Part shown: positions 16,651 to 26,097 of the stretch, piece after piece
How positions within the stretch are numbered: the first letter of the stretch is position 1
Layout: each line of letters begins with the position of its first letter
Assembly (NCBI GenBank): GCA_002377645.1
Contig: DFQF01000090.1
Span: forward strand, 1-57,185
Length of the DNA stretch: 57,185 bases
Reading direction: 5' to 3'
From: Nitrospinaceae bacterium UBA3496
GTDB taxonomy: Bacteria > UBA8248
The notes under the pieces: model-generated
Told to the model about the DNA's origin: nothing
Database searches by the model: none
What the model saw: the letters and a program-made list of their open reading frames with translations, nothing else
Made by a program: the position numbers and the translations under genes

Positions 16651-17316
16651 ATGAACAAAACGGGAGGAATGCTTCTCGCCGAAGGAATTGGAACTTTTGC
16701 TTTATGTTTTGTCGGTGCAGGAGCTATCATCGGTGGGAACGGATTACTTGCTGTTGCTTTAGCTCACGGTCTCATTCTATCTGTTATGATTTCTGCACTC
16801 GGTCCAATTTGTGGAGGACATTTTAATCCCGCAGTTACAATTGGATTCATGGTAACTGGGAAACAAGAGGCTAAAATAGGAATTTTGTATATTATTGCCC
16901 AACTCATAGGAGCAACATTAGCAGGCTATATTTTAACAATGATATTTAGTCCAGATGTTTGGATGAAAGCAAAGTTGGGGACCCCTACTGTTGCAACCGG
17001 TTTAAGCTTTGGGACTGCAATTTTAATCGAAATAATTCTGACTTTTTTCCTAGTAATATCGATATGGGGAACAGCCGTAGACAAAAGGAGACCCGATATT
17101 GGTGGTTTAGGCATAGGATTAACAGTTGCGGCTGATATTTTAATTGGAGGACCATTAACAGGTGCATCAATGAATCCAGCCAGAACATTTGGGCCTGCAC
17201 TAGCTGGAGGTGGATTTGACGGCATGAACCACCTTGTATACTGGATTGGACCAATAATCGGAGGTGTTCTTGCTGCTGTAATTTACAAAAACGTTTTTAT
17301 GGAGAATAACGACTAA
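16651..17316 (+). CDS. Aquaporin (MIP family channel)
   Basis: This is an inner-membrane channel of 221 residues with six transmembrane helices and the two half-helix NPA boxes: HFNPAVTIGF (N59-P60-A61) and SMNPARTFGPA (N175-P176-A177, with the selectivity-filter arginine R178). The residues after the second NPA (RTFGP rather than RDFGP) are more like water-specific aquaporins than glycerol facilitators; that reading is inference. AAGGAG lies 8 bases before the ATG. It is preceded by 162 bases with no recognisable gene and followed by a bidirectional hairpin shared with dapA. Confidence 0.93.
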   Translation: MNKTGGMLLAEGIGTFALCFVGAGAIIGGNGLLAVALAHGLILSVMISALGPICGGHFNPAVTIGFMVTGKQEAKIGILYIIAQLIGATLAGYILTMIFSPDVWMKAKLGTPTVATGLSFGTAILIEIILTFFLVISIWGTAVDKRRPDIGGLGIGLTVAADILIGGPLTGASMNPARTFGPALAGGGFDGMNHLVYWIGPIIGGVLAAVIYKNVFMENND

Positions 17317-17328
17317 TTTGCTTATACT

Positions 17329-17366
17329 TACTACCCCTTTTCATTAAAATTGAATAAGGGGTAGTA
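17329..17366. terminator. Bidirectional hairpin terminator between aquaporin and dapA
   Basis: A perfect 11-bp stem, TACTACCCCTT (17329-17339) with AAGGGGTAGTA (17356-17366), is separated by a 16-base AT-rich loop. It lies exactly between the stop codons of two convergent genes. T-rich and A-rich flanks make it usable on both strands. Confidence 0.7.
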
Positions 17367-17370
17367 GAAA

Positions 17371-18246
17371 TTATTTTATTAGTCCATAAGATGAAGAAAA
17401 TTCTTCTAATTTTCTTATGTTTTCTTCAGATGGAGAACATAAAGGCAGTCTAAATTCAGGCTTCACTTTTCCCATTAGCGAAAGAGTAAACTTTGCTGGA
17501 ATTGGATTTGTCTCAATAAACATCATTTTATTTAAAAGCCACATTTTATAGTGAAGTTCTTTTGCAATATTAAAATCTCCATTTAATTGAGCTTCACACA
17601 TCTTAGAAACATCAGATGGAGAAACATTTGCCGTGACAGAAATAGTTCCTACCGCTCCCATAGTCATCATAGGCAATGTCACAAAATCATCCCCAGACAA
17701 AACGAGAAAATCATCTGAAACCTTAGAAATAATTTCACAGCAATTTGCAAGATCACCAGTAGCTTCTTTGATACCAACAATATTAGGAATTTCAGACAAT
17801 TTTGAAACAGTATCAGGTGCAATAGCTGTGACAGTCCTACCAGGAACATTATATAAGACATTAGGAATATCGGCTGATTCAGCAACGGATTTGAAATGTT
17901 GATAAAGACCTTCTTGAGTAGGTTTATTGTAATAAGGTGCTACCAGTAAAGCACCATCAGCACCAATTTCTTTAGCAAATTTAGTTCTCTCAATAGCCTC
18001 AGCAGTACTGTTAGAACCACAACCTGCAATTACAGGAATACGTCCATCTACATATTTCACTACAAGTTCAATAACACGATCATGTTCTGGATGGGTCAAA
18101 GTGGCTGACTCTCCGGTGGTACCACATGCTACTATCCCATGAGTTTTATTTTCTAGATGAAAATTAACAAGAGATTGTAAAGAATCTTCATCTATGGTGC
18201 CATTGTGAAAAGGAGTTACAAGAGCAACATAAGAACCTTTAAACAT
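17371..18246 (-). CDS. dapA: 4-hydroxy-tetrahydrodipicolinate synthase
   Basis: This enzyme condenses pyruvate with aspartate semialdehyde, the first committed step to lysine and meso-diaminopimelate for peptidoglycan. The 291-residue TIM barrel has the full active site: T43-T44 in CGTTGES, Y132 in LYNVPGRT, R137, and the Schiff-base lysine K160 in GIKEATGD. Length and motifs match bacterial DapA closely, which separates it from N-acetylneuraminate lyase-type paralogues. AAGGGA lies upstream of the ATG. It is monocistronic by layout, divergent from dacA. Confidence 0.94.
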   Translation of the reverse strand: MFKGSYVALVTPFHNGTIDEDSLQSLVNFHLENKTHGIVACGTTGESATLTHPEHDRVIELVVKYVDGRIPVIAGCGSNSTAEAIERTKFAKEIGADGALLVAPYYNKPTQEGLYQHFKSVAESADIPNVLYNVPGRTVTAIAPDTVSKLSEIPNIVGIKEATGDLANCCEIISKVSDDFLVLSGDDFVTLPMMTMGAVGTISVTANVSPSDVSKMCEAQLNGDFNIAKELHYKMWLLNKMMFIETNPIPAKFTLSLMGKVKPEFRLPLCSPSEENIRKLEEFSSSYGLIK

Positions 18247-18356
18247 TTAAAAATCCCTTTTTGGGTAAAAATTAATTTCAGTAGCTACACTAGCTATGCT
18301 AACAAAGTTAGGTTGTGTCTTCAAGAAAATCTTAATATAAATAGTCACACTCTTTT

Positions 18357-18383
18357 TTGACAAAAATAAAACTTACATATAAT
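18357..18383 (+). promoter_or_regulatory. Putative promoter of the D,D-carboxypeptidase gene
   Basis: Consensus TTGACA (18357-18362) and TATAAT (18378-18383) hexamers lie upstream of dacA. The 15-base spacer is shorter than the optimum of 17, but both hexamers are perfect. The remaining divergent region between dapA and dacA (18247-18464) holds nothing else recognisable. Confidence 0.5.
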
Positions 18384-18464
18384 GTATTTAGGTTATCCGC
18401 CTTTCTTCTTGAAAAATCGCAATCCAAAAATTATGTATTGCAAAAGTCAGGATCATCATAAAAT

Positions 18465-19610
18465 ATGATTTCGAAATTCATGTTTTTCACATATATACTT
18501 CTTTTTTTGTTAATTACAGTCGGTTTTTCAGAGGCCAGATATAAGAGTAAAACAAACAAAAGATTTCCATACAAATCTGCGCTTCTTATCGAAGCCGAAA
18601 CTGGAAAAGTTCTCAGATCATTCAATCCACACAAAAAAATCATTCCTGCATCTATTGTAAAAATGATGACTTCATATATCGCATTAAAAGAAATACAAAA
18701 TAAGACATTAAATTTGAATGAGTACGTTTTTATATCCAGAAAGGCATCCAAAATAGGGGGACAACAAGTCTACTTGGCACAAGGAGAAAGATTCAAAGTT
18801 ATAGATCTTCTTAAGGCAATAATGATTAGTTCGGCAAATGATGCTGCTTTTGCGTTAGCAGAACATATATCAGGTAGTTCAGAAGGATTTATAGATTTAA
18901 TGAATCTTACGGCAAAATCATTGGGAATGAGAAATACACGATTTGTCAATGTTAATGGTCTTCCACCGAACAGAGGAGGATCTCCTAACCTTATGAGTGC
19001 TGTCGATGCAGGGATATTAGCAAGAGAATTACTCAAAATACCAATGACAACTAAAATTAGTAGTATTAAGAACGAAGGATTTAGAAAAAACCAATTCATT
19101 CTTACAAATACAAACCGTTTGATTGGTCGTTTTCCTGGTTTAGACGGACTTAAGACTGGTTTTTATAGAAAAGCTGGTTTTAGTATTGTTGCTACAGCTA
19201 AAAAATCAAATTTACGTCTTATTGCAATAGTTTTTGGCGCAAAAAAATCTAGAACTAGATTTAGAGAAACAAGCAAATTACTTTCTTGGGGATTTAATCG
19301 TTATATTTGGTTAGACGTAAGAGAAAAATTAAAAGATAAAATTAAAGCAGTTAAAATAATAGATGGCGTTGAAAAAACCGTAGGGATAAGTTTAATCGGG
19401 AAAAATAGGATTCTCATAAGAAGAGAAAACGTAAATAAAATTTCTATAAAAAATAAGATCCCTAAAGTATTAACTGCGCCGATAACAAAAGGCCAAGTTA
19501 TAGGAAAAGTAACTGTAAAAATCAGGAAAAGAAAAGTCGCAATACTGTCATTAACTACAAAGAAAAGTGTTCAAAAGATCTCATTCTTAAGAAGAATTCT
19601 TAATTTTTGA
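18465..19610 (+). CDS. dacA: D-alanyl-D-alanine carboxypeptidase, PBP5/6 family
   Basis: This periplasmic enzyme trims the terminal D-Ala from peptidoglycan stem peptides. The 381-residue product has a signal peptide (hydrophobic to about residue 21, SEA cleavage-like site). The three penicillin-binding motifs are complete: SIVK with nucleophile S63 and K66, S123-A-N125, and K230-T-G232. A C-terminal beta domain (about 275-365) and a terminal basic, amphipathic stretch follow, fitting the membrane anchor of class C low-molecular-mass PBPs. Its end overlaps the convergent O-antigen ligase gene by 11 bases. The SD (AGGA) is about 14 bases from the ATG, longer than usual. Confidence 0.93.
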   Translation: MISKFMFFTYILLFLLITVGFSEARYKSKTNKRFPYKSALLIEAETGKVLRSFNPHKKIIPASIVKMMTSYIALKEIQNKTLNLNEYVFISRKASKIGGQQVYLAQGERFKVIDLLKAIMISSANDAAFALAEHISGSSEGFIDLMNLTAKSLGMRNTRFVNVNGLPPNRGGSPNLMSAVDAGILARELLKIPMTTKISSIKNEGFRKNQFILTNTNRLIGRFPGLDGLKTGFYRKAGFSIVATAKKSNLRLIAIVFGAKKSRTRFRETSKLLSWGFNRYIWLDVREKLKDKIKAVKIIDGVEKTVGISLIGKNRILIRRENVNKISIKNKIPKVLTAPITKGQVIGKVTVKIRKRKVAILSLTTKKSVQKISFLRRILNF

Positions 19611-20853
19611 TTTTCTTATGTTTTTTATGACATAAAAAAGGAAGAGAAAGGGAAAAGAACATAAGCATAGAGACTTCAGAATCTCCAAAATTATATTCAA
19701 ACATTCCTGACGATATAAAACCAGAAATAGAAGCTATCCCTGCGACTGCGGAAAAAGTTAGTATTGGACTACCCTTGTTATGGTTATAATTCCTTATTGC
19801 TTTAAAGAAGAAAAGAATCCATATTAAGAACCATGAGATAACTGCAGGCAAACCTCTTTCTACGCTTAGATGTAGAAAATTATTATGCAAATGGCCACGA
19901 TATTTCTTTATTTTCACACCATTAGGAAGCACATTTACCTTAATTCCATCCGAATCCGTAATATAAGATAACTTAGGATCAAGATAGATATTTTTATAAT
20001 AGTTCTCTTTTACTAATCCTGGTCCAAAACCTGTAAGTGGTTTCGTAAACATCATTTTTATTCCACTTTTCCACATTATTGTTCTTTCTATCATTGTCGG
20101 ATCATTGAAATTTCCAATACTCTTCACCCTTTTAATTACAGAATTAGGAGAAATGAATAAAAACAACAACAACATTCCTACAAATGTGATTATATAAGTC
20201 CTATTTCTAGTAACAAATAAGATAATAGTTGAAGATATAAAAATACCAACCCAAGCATTACGACTTAAAGTCGCCAAAACTGCTACCAACATCAAAATAA
20301 GACCCAAAAAAATCCATAATCTGCATCCTTTACTTATTTCCGATATTAAATAAGTTATTGTTAAAGAAATAACAATTACAAGAAATCCTCCAAGTGTCAT
20401 ATATATACTAAAGAATCCAGACTTTCTGCTTCCTAGATTAACAGGATCGAGAAAAATACTTATAAGCACAAAAAAACAAACAATACTAGTTGAGAAAATA
20501 AGAACATTAAGCAGGAATGGAATCTCTTTTTCATCATTTACTATATTAATAGTAAAATAAAAAATCAAAAACTGTGTGATATCTCTAGCGGACATTGTAC
20601 TTTCAAAAGGTTTCTCTGAAGTAAATGCACTTATAAGAGTGAAAACAACAAACATGAGCACAGGCAACCAACATGGGAAACTCAGATTTGGTACTTTCAA
20701 TTCACGATTAAATGAAATAAACCATAATAAAATCCCGGAAAAAATAAAAATTTGTGAAATCGAAATTGAAAATGGAGCAGAAAAAAGATACCCCAAAAGA
20801 CATAAGAAACAAATCCTTGAATAAGAACCGCGGTCCTCTAAAAATTCTTTCAT
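19600..20853 (-). CDS. O-antigen ligase family protein (WaaL-like)
   Basis: This is a polytopic inner-membrane protein of 417 residues with about ten to twelve helices. By family it transfers undecaprenyl-linked polysaccharide to lipid A-core on the periplasmic face. The diagnostic Wzy_C/WaaL feature is the large periplasmic loop (about 245-330) with GFGPG near 270 and HLHNNFLHLSVERG, whose histidine is the conserved ligase residue; an arginine-rich segment precedes it. Polymerases (Wzy) have a similar plan. Its place at the end of the LPS-core glycosyltransferase operon favours a ligase. AAAGG lies 9 bases before the ATG. Confidence 0.8.
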   Translation of the reverse strand: MKEFLEDRGSYSRICFLCLLGYLFSAPFSISISQIFIFSGILLWFISFNRELKVPNLSFPCWLPVLMFVVFTLISAFTSEKPFESTMSARDITQFLIFYFTINIVNDEKEIPFLLNVLIFSTSIVCFFVLISIFLDPVNLGSRKSGFFSIYMTLGGFLVIVISLTITYLISEISKGCRLWIFLGLILMLVAVLATLSRNAWVGIFISSTIILFVTRNRTYIITFVGMLLLFLFISPNSVIKRVKSIGNFNDPTMIERTIMWKSGIKMMFTKPLTGFGPGLVKENYYKNIYLDPKLSYITDSDGIKVNVLPNGVKIKKYRGHLHNNFLHLSVERGLPAVISWFLIWILFFFKAIRNYNHNKGSPILTFSAVAGIASISGFISSGMFEYNFGDSEVSMLMFFSLSLPFLCHKKHKKIKN

Positions 20854-20872
20854 AAAAAAAACCTTTCAATTC

Positions 20873-21997
20873 TTATTTGCGAATTATCTGATGAAGCAAA
20901 TTTTCGTAGCTTTTCGCAACATTCGACCAATTATTCTCTGTTGCTAATTCTCTCCCTCTTTTCCCCATAGAATCTGACAAGGAAGGAGAGTCAAAAATTT
21001 CAAGAACTGCAGATACAATTTCATTTGGTTTTTCAGGATTAACTAAAAAACCATTTTCTCCATCTAAAATTGCTTCAGAAATACCTCCTGTGAAACCCCC
21101 AATAACAGGTTTTCCACAAGCACCGGCCTCAAGATAAGCAATTCCAAACGCTTCAACTGCACCATCATTTTTGTCTATTCTACTAGGCATTAAAAAAATA
21201 TCGCATGCTTGATAAAAAGCAAAATCCCCTCTTCCTAACTTCCCATAAGGGACCTCGCCTACAAATAAAACTTTCTCATAAACATTTAGTTTTTTAGCCA
21301 AATTCTTAAGATTCTCCATCTCAGGCCCATCTCCAACTAAGATGTAAAAAATATTTGGATACTTCTCAATAATTAAAGGCATAGATCTAATAACACTATC
21401 AAAACCCTTCACTGGCTGGAGACGGCCAACAGATAATAAAACTTTTTTTTCAGACAGACCAAGATTTTCTCGAAGAATTTTTCCTTCACTATCAGGTCCA
21501 AAATTAGAAAAGGAAACTCCATTACTAATTGAAAAGATTTTGGAATCACTAAAACCTAAAGATACAAGCCGATTTTTTGTATATTCACTCACTGCAATTA
21601 GAGCACTTGATCGATTTAAACTTTCTCTCAATTTTATCTTTCTATTCGAACTGTAAATCTCATTACCATGTATGATTACAACAAAAGGAATCTTAAACAG
21701 TTTTTTGATAAGGATTGCGGATCTTAAAAAGTCTGCTCGATGAGTCAACAATAAGATTTGAGGTCTCTTAAACAAAACAAAACAAAAAAGTACCGGAAAA
21801 ATAAATAACTTCATATTTATACGTAAAATATTAACTAGCTTATTTGCCTCATCTATTTCAGGGTCTTCTTTTCTTCCTCTAGCAACTACATCCACTTCAT
21901 GACCCATTTCAGACAATTCGCCAGCCAATCTAGCAGATAGAGTTTGCACGCCTCCTACTGACGGAGGATAAACTGCGGCACATAAAAGCAATCTCAA
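20873..21997 (-). CDS. Family 4 glycosyltransferase
   Basis: This is a retaining GT-B sugar transferase (374 residues), probably cytoplasmic-face, adding a sugar to the LPS core or O-antigen. The N-terminal Rossmann domain opens with AVYPPSVGGVQTLSARLA, the phosphate-binding glycine loop of GT4 enzymes. The second domain starts near LLSVGRLQPVKGFD. The E-x7-E donor motif is present as EAFGIAYLE near 285, followed by GKPVIGG and DGENGFLV. A TTG start overlaps the preceding gene's stop (TTGA) with AAGGATAAG upstream, so translation is coupled. The exact sugar is unknown. Confidence 0.87.
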   Translation of the reverse strand: MRLLLCAAVYPPSVGGVQTLSARLAGELSEMGHEVDVVARGRKEDPEIDEANKLVNILRINMKLFIFPVLFCFVLFKRPQILLLTHRADFLRSAILIKKLFKIPFVVIIHGNEIYSSNRKIKLRESLNRSSALIAVSEYTKNRLVSLGFSDSKIFSISNGVSFSNFGPDSEGKILRENLGLSEKKVLLSVGRLQPVKGFDSVIRSMPLIIEKYPNIFYILVGDGPEMENLKNLAKKLNVYEKVLFVGEVPYGKLGRGDFAFYQACDIFLMPSRIDKNDGAVEAFGIAYLEAGACGKPVIGGFTGGISEAILDGENGFLVNPEKPNEIVSAVLEIFDSPSLSDSMGKRGRELATENNWSNVAKSYENLLHQIIRK

Positions 21998-23142
21998 CTC
22001 TTATCCTTTTTCTCTTCGTAAATTTTAAAATAAAGCTTTTCCGTTTCTTTCATATTAAGTTCTAGAGAGAATTTAGAGGCTAGTTCCCTAGCAGATTTAG
22101 CAATAGGTTCTTTGTTAACAAGTGACAAACACTTTTCGAGTAATTCTGATATTTCTTTCGGGTTTGTTGGATCTTGAAGAACAAAACCATTTTCTCCATT
22201 AGTAATTATTTCTGCACCACCACACCTAGAAGAAAAAATACATAGCAGACCACTCGATAGAGCTTCTAAACAAACATTACCAAAAGGTTCGTACAATGAA
22301 GGTAAAACAAAAACATCAGCTCCCTTATAAAATCTTGCTGTATTTTCTAAAGAGCCTAGAAAAAAGACATTTTTTTTAATATTAAGTTTTCTAATTTTTT
22401 TCATATAGGAACTTTTAGCCCCTCTACCTATAACTAGCAAAAATGTGTTCTTTCGGGTCTGAACTGACAATTTAGAAAAAGCCTCGATTAAAAAACTAAG
22501 ACCTTTTCGAAAAAATCCTCCTCCTATATATAGTACAAGCGAAGCATCTTCTGGCAATCCAAATTCATTCCTTAGTGAAAGTCGATCTTTCTCATTTGCC
22601 AGAGAAAATTCTTCAGTATTCACACCGTTATAAATAACTGGGATCTTATCCAAACCATAATGACGAAAGATTTCTTCTTTCCCTTTTTTACTAATAGCAG
22701 TAACTATAGGATTGGCCGATCCTGAAAATATTTTTTTCTCTAAAAACAATAATAAGATATGTAATGGATTTAAAAAACGAAAAAAAACTTTCCAACGTGG
22801 AAGGAATTTACTTGAAACTGATAGCCATTCTCTATGCAAACCTTCTCCTGCACGATATAAATCACAATCAACAAAACGATCAAAGGAGTGAACTAAATCA
22901 AATGACTCTGCTCGTAAAATATCTTGTGCTCTTTTATTAAAAAAGATAACTTTCAAGAATGAAAAAGGAACATGAAAATTAATCTTATGAACTTTGATCA
23001 AATCATTCTCAAAACAATTATATTTTCGGGTAATCACATGAATATCATGACCTGCTTTTGAAAGTTCATTAGCTAAATGCCAAACATATCTACCAACACC
23101 TCCAGAACGTAGTACAGAAGACCTCACCAATGCTATTTTCAT
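21994..23142 (-). CDS. Family 4 glycosyltransferase (WaaG-like)
   Basis: This is a GT-B glycosyltransferase of 382 residues. Its N-terminus (VRSSVLRSGGVGRYVWHLANEL) and the SFDRFVDCDLYRAGEGLHREWL region resemble the WaaG group that adds glucose to heptose II, where an R-x-G-D-G-x-H type motif is typical. The donor motif is EPFGNVCLEAL near 285, with the paired glutamates intact, followed by TNGENGFVL. It lies immediately downstream of msbA in the LPS core operon and overlaps the next gene by 4 bases. The WaaG function is likely but not proven. Confidence 0.85.
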   Translation of the reverse strand: MKIALVRSSVLRSGGVGRYVWHLANELSKAGHDIHVITRKYNCFENDLIKVHKINFHVPFSFLKVIFFNKRAQDILRAESFDLVHSFDRFVDCDLYRAGEGLHREWLSVSSKFLPRWKVFFRFLNPLHILLLFLEKKIFSGSANPIVTAISKKGKEEIFRHYGLDKIPVIYNGVNTEEFSLANEKDRLSLRNEFGLPEDASLVLYIGGGFFRKGLSFLIEAFSKLSVQTRKNTFLLVIGRGAKSSYMKKIRKLNIKKNVFFLGSLENTARFYKGADVFVLPSLYEPFGNVCLEALSSGLLCIFSSRCGGAEIITNGENGFVLQDPTNPKEISELLEKCLSLVNKEPIAKSARELASKFSLELNMKETEKLYFKIYEEKKDKS

Positions 23143-23188
23143 AATTATTCACTTTGTTAGGTTGAATTAATCAACTTAAAAAAACGGA

Positions 23189-24937
23189 TTAATTAGATGA
23201 TGACCCATTTTCCTCTACCTGCATTTCATATAATTTCTTATAATGACCATTTAAACTAATCAGTTCACTATGAATTCCTTCTTCCACTATTGACCCATCT
23301 TTAAGAACTACAATTAAATCAGCGTGTTGAACTGTAGAGAATTTATGAGAAATAACTAATGTAGTTCTTCCTTTCATTAGTCGATCAAGAGCCTCTTGAA
23401 TTAAGGTCTCATTTTCAGAATCAAGTGCACTAGTAGCTTCATCCAATAAAAGAATAGATGGATTTCTTAGTATCGCTCTAGCAATTGCTATTCGTTGTCT
23501 TTCCCCACCAGAAATTCTAACTCCATCTTCACCTAAAATTGTATTATATCCGTCAGGCATCGCCCTAATAAAAGAATCTGCGTTAGCAGATTTTGCAGCA
23601 GATACAATATCTTCAAAATTTGGTTCTTCTTTAAATCCATAGGAAATATTTTTCGAAACAGTATCATTAAAGATAAAAACTTGTTGAGCTACCACGGCTA
23701 TTTGATCGCGAATACTTCTAATATCCAATTCGCTGGCATCTAAACCATCAAATAAGATTCTCCCACTTGAAGGCAAATAAAATTGGGGAATAAGATCGAG
23801 AAGTGTTGTTTTACCAGCTCCACTTAATCCTACAAAAGCAACTAATGAACCACGCTTTATCTCTATGTTTATATCCTTTAAAACGGGGACGCTGTCATAT
23901 TCGAAATTTACATCCTCAATTCTGATTTCATTTGTAAGTTTATTCATTTTCTTTGTTCGAACCGCTACCTCTTCTGGAGGTTCATTATCAATCAATTCAA
24001 AAACGGATTGTCCACCAGCTATACCTTCCATCATATTATTATAAACTCTTGTAAGAGATTTGAGAGGACTATAAATCATACCAATAGCAACGAGGAAACT
24101 AGAAAATTCTCCTGGTGTTACTTCTCCCTTTATTACCATCATAGAACCAAACCATAAAACAGTAGCTGCTATAACTCCTCCAATAGCTTCAACTAGTGGC
24201 GGTGCAAGTGCTCTTACTCTAAGAACTCTTTTCATATTGGCAAAAAATGAAAAATTAGATCTATCGAACCTTATCTCTTCAATTTTTTCTGCTCCATATG
24301 CTTTTACTTCTTTAATACCAGAGTATGTTTCTTTCATTAAACTACTAATATCTCCCATACGTTCTTGATTACCTCTAGTTGCACGACGAATTTTTTCACC
24401 AAGTCGGAAGACTATATAAGAAATAGGGGGAACCGCTATGATAAAAAAGAATGACATTTTCGGGCTCTGATAGAATGCCACCGAGAGGAGTGCAATAAAA
24501 GTAAAAAAATAACGTGCTAAATCACGTAAAGAACTAGATACTGCTTTCTGCATCAATGAAATATCAAACAAAACCTTAGACATTAATTCGCCTGTAGTTT
24601 TTTGTTCGAAGAAATGTAAAGGAAAAGACATCATACGAGAATGAAGCTTAGAACGAACATCTACAACTACCCTATGGCCAACCCATTCCATGAAATAACT
24701 TTGAAAATATGAAAAAATTCCTTTAAACAAATAAATTACGACTAATACTAAGGATAGCAATACTGCCATTTTTATATTTTTAGAAATAAGCACATCATCA
24801 ACTGCATATTTCACAAGTAGAGCAGGAAATGCGTTAAGACTCGCAACTACTAAAGTGCATAAGACAGCAAGTCCAAAACGAAGTTTATATGATTTTAGAT
24901 AATATAAAAGATTTTTTATTACAAAACGTTTCTTCAA
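23189..24937 (-). CDS. msbA: Lipid A/LPS flippase ABC transporter, MsbA family
   Basis: This is a homodimeric inner-membrane exporter that flips core-lipid A to the periplasmic leaflet. The 582 residues form a fused half-transporter. Six transmembrane helices occupy about 15-310 and carry an ELMSKVLFD coupling region. The ATPase domain has Walker A GLSGAGKTT (about 370), signature ISGGERQ (about 475), Walker B ILLLDEATSALD (about 500) and the switch His in VISHKFST. The length equals that of E. coli MsbA. Other ABC exporters look alike, but the setting among LPS glycosyltransferases supports the lipid flippase role. The start is TTG with a strong AAGGGGAA SD. Confidence 0.87.
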   Translation of the reverse strand: MKKRFVIKNLLYYLKSYKLRFGLAVLCTLVVASLNAFPALLVKYAVDDVLISKNIKMAVLLSLVLVVIYLFKGIFSYFQSYFMEWVGHRVVVDVRSKLHSRMMSFPLHFFEQKTTGELMSKVLFDISLMQKAVSSSLRDLARYFFTFIALLSVAFYQSPKMSFFFIIAVPPISYIVFRLGEKIRRATRGNQERMGDISSLMKETYSGIKEVKAYGAEKIEEIRFDRSNFSFFANMKRVLRVRALAPPLVEAIGGVIAATVLWFGSMMVIKGEVTPGEFSSFLVAIGMIYSPLKSLTRVYNNMMEGIAGGQSVFELIDNEPPEEVAVRTKKMNKLTNEIRIEDVNFEYDSVPVLKDINIEIKRGSLVAFVGLSGAGKTTLLDLIPQFYLPSSGRILFDGLDASELDIRSIRDQIAVVAQQVFIFNDTVSKNISYGFKEEPNFEDIVSAAKSANADSFIRAMPDGYNTILGEDGVRISGGERQRIAIARAILRNPSILLLDEATSALDSENETLIQEALDRLMKGRTTLVISHKFSTVQHADLIVVLKDGSIVEEGIHSELISLNGHYKKLYEMQVEENGSSSN

Positions 24938-24957
24938 AGATTCCCCTTAAACAAAAA

Positions 24958-26097
24958 TCACAAAAGATTTAGAGTTTCTTTATAAATCGTCTGAATCTTT
25001 TTCGATTGATAATCTCTATGAAATAATTCTTCAACGTGAGTTCTTCCGTTTCTTCCAAAAGAATCACGCAATTCCTTATTAATAATTATTTCTTTAAAAG
25101 ATTCAACTAACTTTTTCTCGTCACCATATGGTACTGAAAATGCATTCTCTCCATGTAGCACTACCTCATCTAAACCTTTAAAATTAGTTACTACATTCGG
25201 CAAACCCATCGCCATTGCTTCTAAAACAGCCCTACAACTTCCCTCAGAACCAGGAGCCATAAGTGTAAATAAGTCCAATCCAGATAGAACCTCAACTAAA
25301 TCTTCTTCATGATAACCAGCAAATGAAACTGAATTAGTTAATCCTAATTGTTCTACTTTATGTTCTATATTAGGTAAAAATTCTCCTTTCCCTATAATAA
25401 TTAATTTCACTTTTTTAAAATCAACGCTTATTTTTTTGAATCCTTTTAAGAGAAAATCATATCCTCTATCGTGCGCTAAACGAGAAACAATCCCAATTGC
25501 GAAAGATTCCTCATCTACTTCTAAGATTTTCCTCCCATTTTTTCTGTTTTCTATTCTCTTATTAGGATTAAATTTCTCCAGATCAACTGCACCTTGGACT
25601 ACATCGATTTTCTGAAAAGGGATCTCTAAATTACTATGCAAATAATTTTTAATATATCTATTAACTGCTATTAATTTATCACTAGACTTTGCTAGCAGAT
25701 AATTGTCAAGAATTGAACTTCTTGAAACTCTTGAATTATGGATAGTTCTAATAATTTTAGGTGAACTTTTTGCTAGTATTCTAGAAAAAGTTGCTAACCA
25801 ATGATCAGCAGTCAAGTGTGTATGTATGATGTCTATCTTAGAATCATCCAAATATTTTGCAAAAGAATTAACAAAATTAAAAATTTCAAAAGGATTCAAT
25901 TTTCGAGTTGGAACAAATTTTCTGATAACCTTTAAATTATTTTGTTCAGCTTTCTTTTCTAATTCTTCACCCAAGATACAAGAAAAATCAACATTATGCC
26001 CTAAATCAGACAACCCGATGGAAAGTTGTAATACTGGCTCGGAAGCACCAGTCCACCAAGGACTAGATATGATTTGAATGATATTTAATGACTTCAA
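24958..26097 (-). CDS. Family 4 glycosyltransferase
   Basis: This is a GT-B sugar transferase of 379 residues in the LPS cluster. The first domain begins IIQIISSPWWTGASEPVLQLSIGL, and an IIHTHLTADHWLA block near 93 marks the acceptor side, as in GT4 enzymes. The second domain begins at IGIVSRLAHDRGYDFLLKGF (about 200). The donor motif is EGSCRAVLEAM near 285, with both glutamates, then LHGENAFSVP. It starts with TTG overlapping the upstream glycosyltransferase stop codon (TTGA), so the pair is probably translated together. It is similar in plan to its neighbour at 26094, suggesting an old duplication. Confidence 0.86.
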   Translation of the reverse strand: MKSLNIIQIISSPWWTGASEPVLQLSIGLSDLGHNVDFSCILGEELEKKAEQNNLKVIRKFVPTRKLNPFEIFNFVNSFAKYLDDSKIDIIHTHLTADHWLATFSRILAKSSPKIIRTIHNSRVSRSSILDNYLLAKSSDKLIAVNRYIKNYLHSNLEIPFQKIDVVQGAVDLEKFNPNKRIENRKNGRKILEVDEESFAIGIVSRLAHDRGYDFLLKGFKKISVDFKKVKLIIIGKGEFLPNIEHKVEQLGLTNSVSFAGYHEEDLVEVLSGLDLFTLMAPGSEGSCRAVLEAMAMGLPNVVTNFKGLDEVVLHGENAFSVPYGDEKKLVESFKEIIINKELRDSFGRNGRTHVEELFHRDYQSKKIQTIYKETLNLL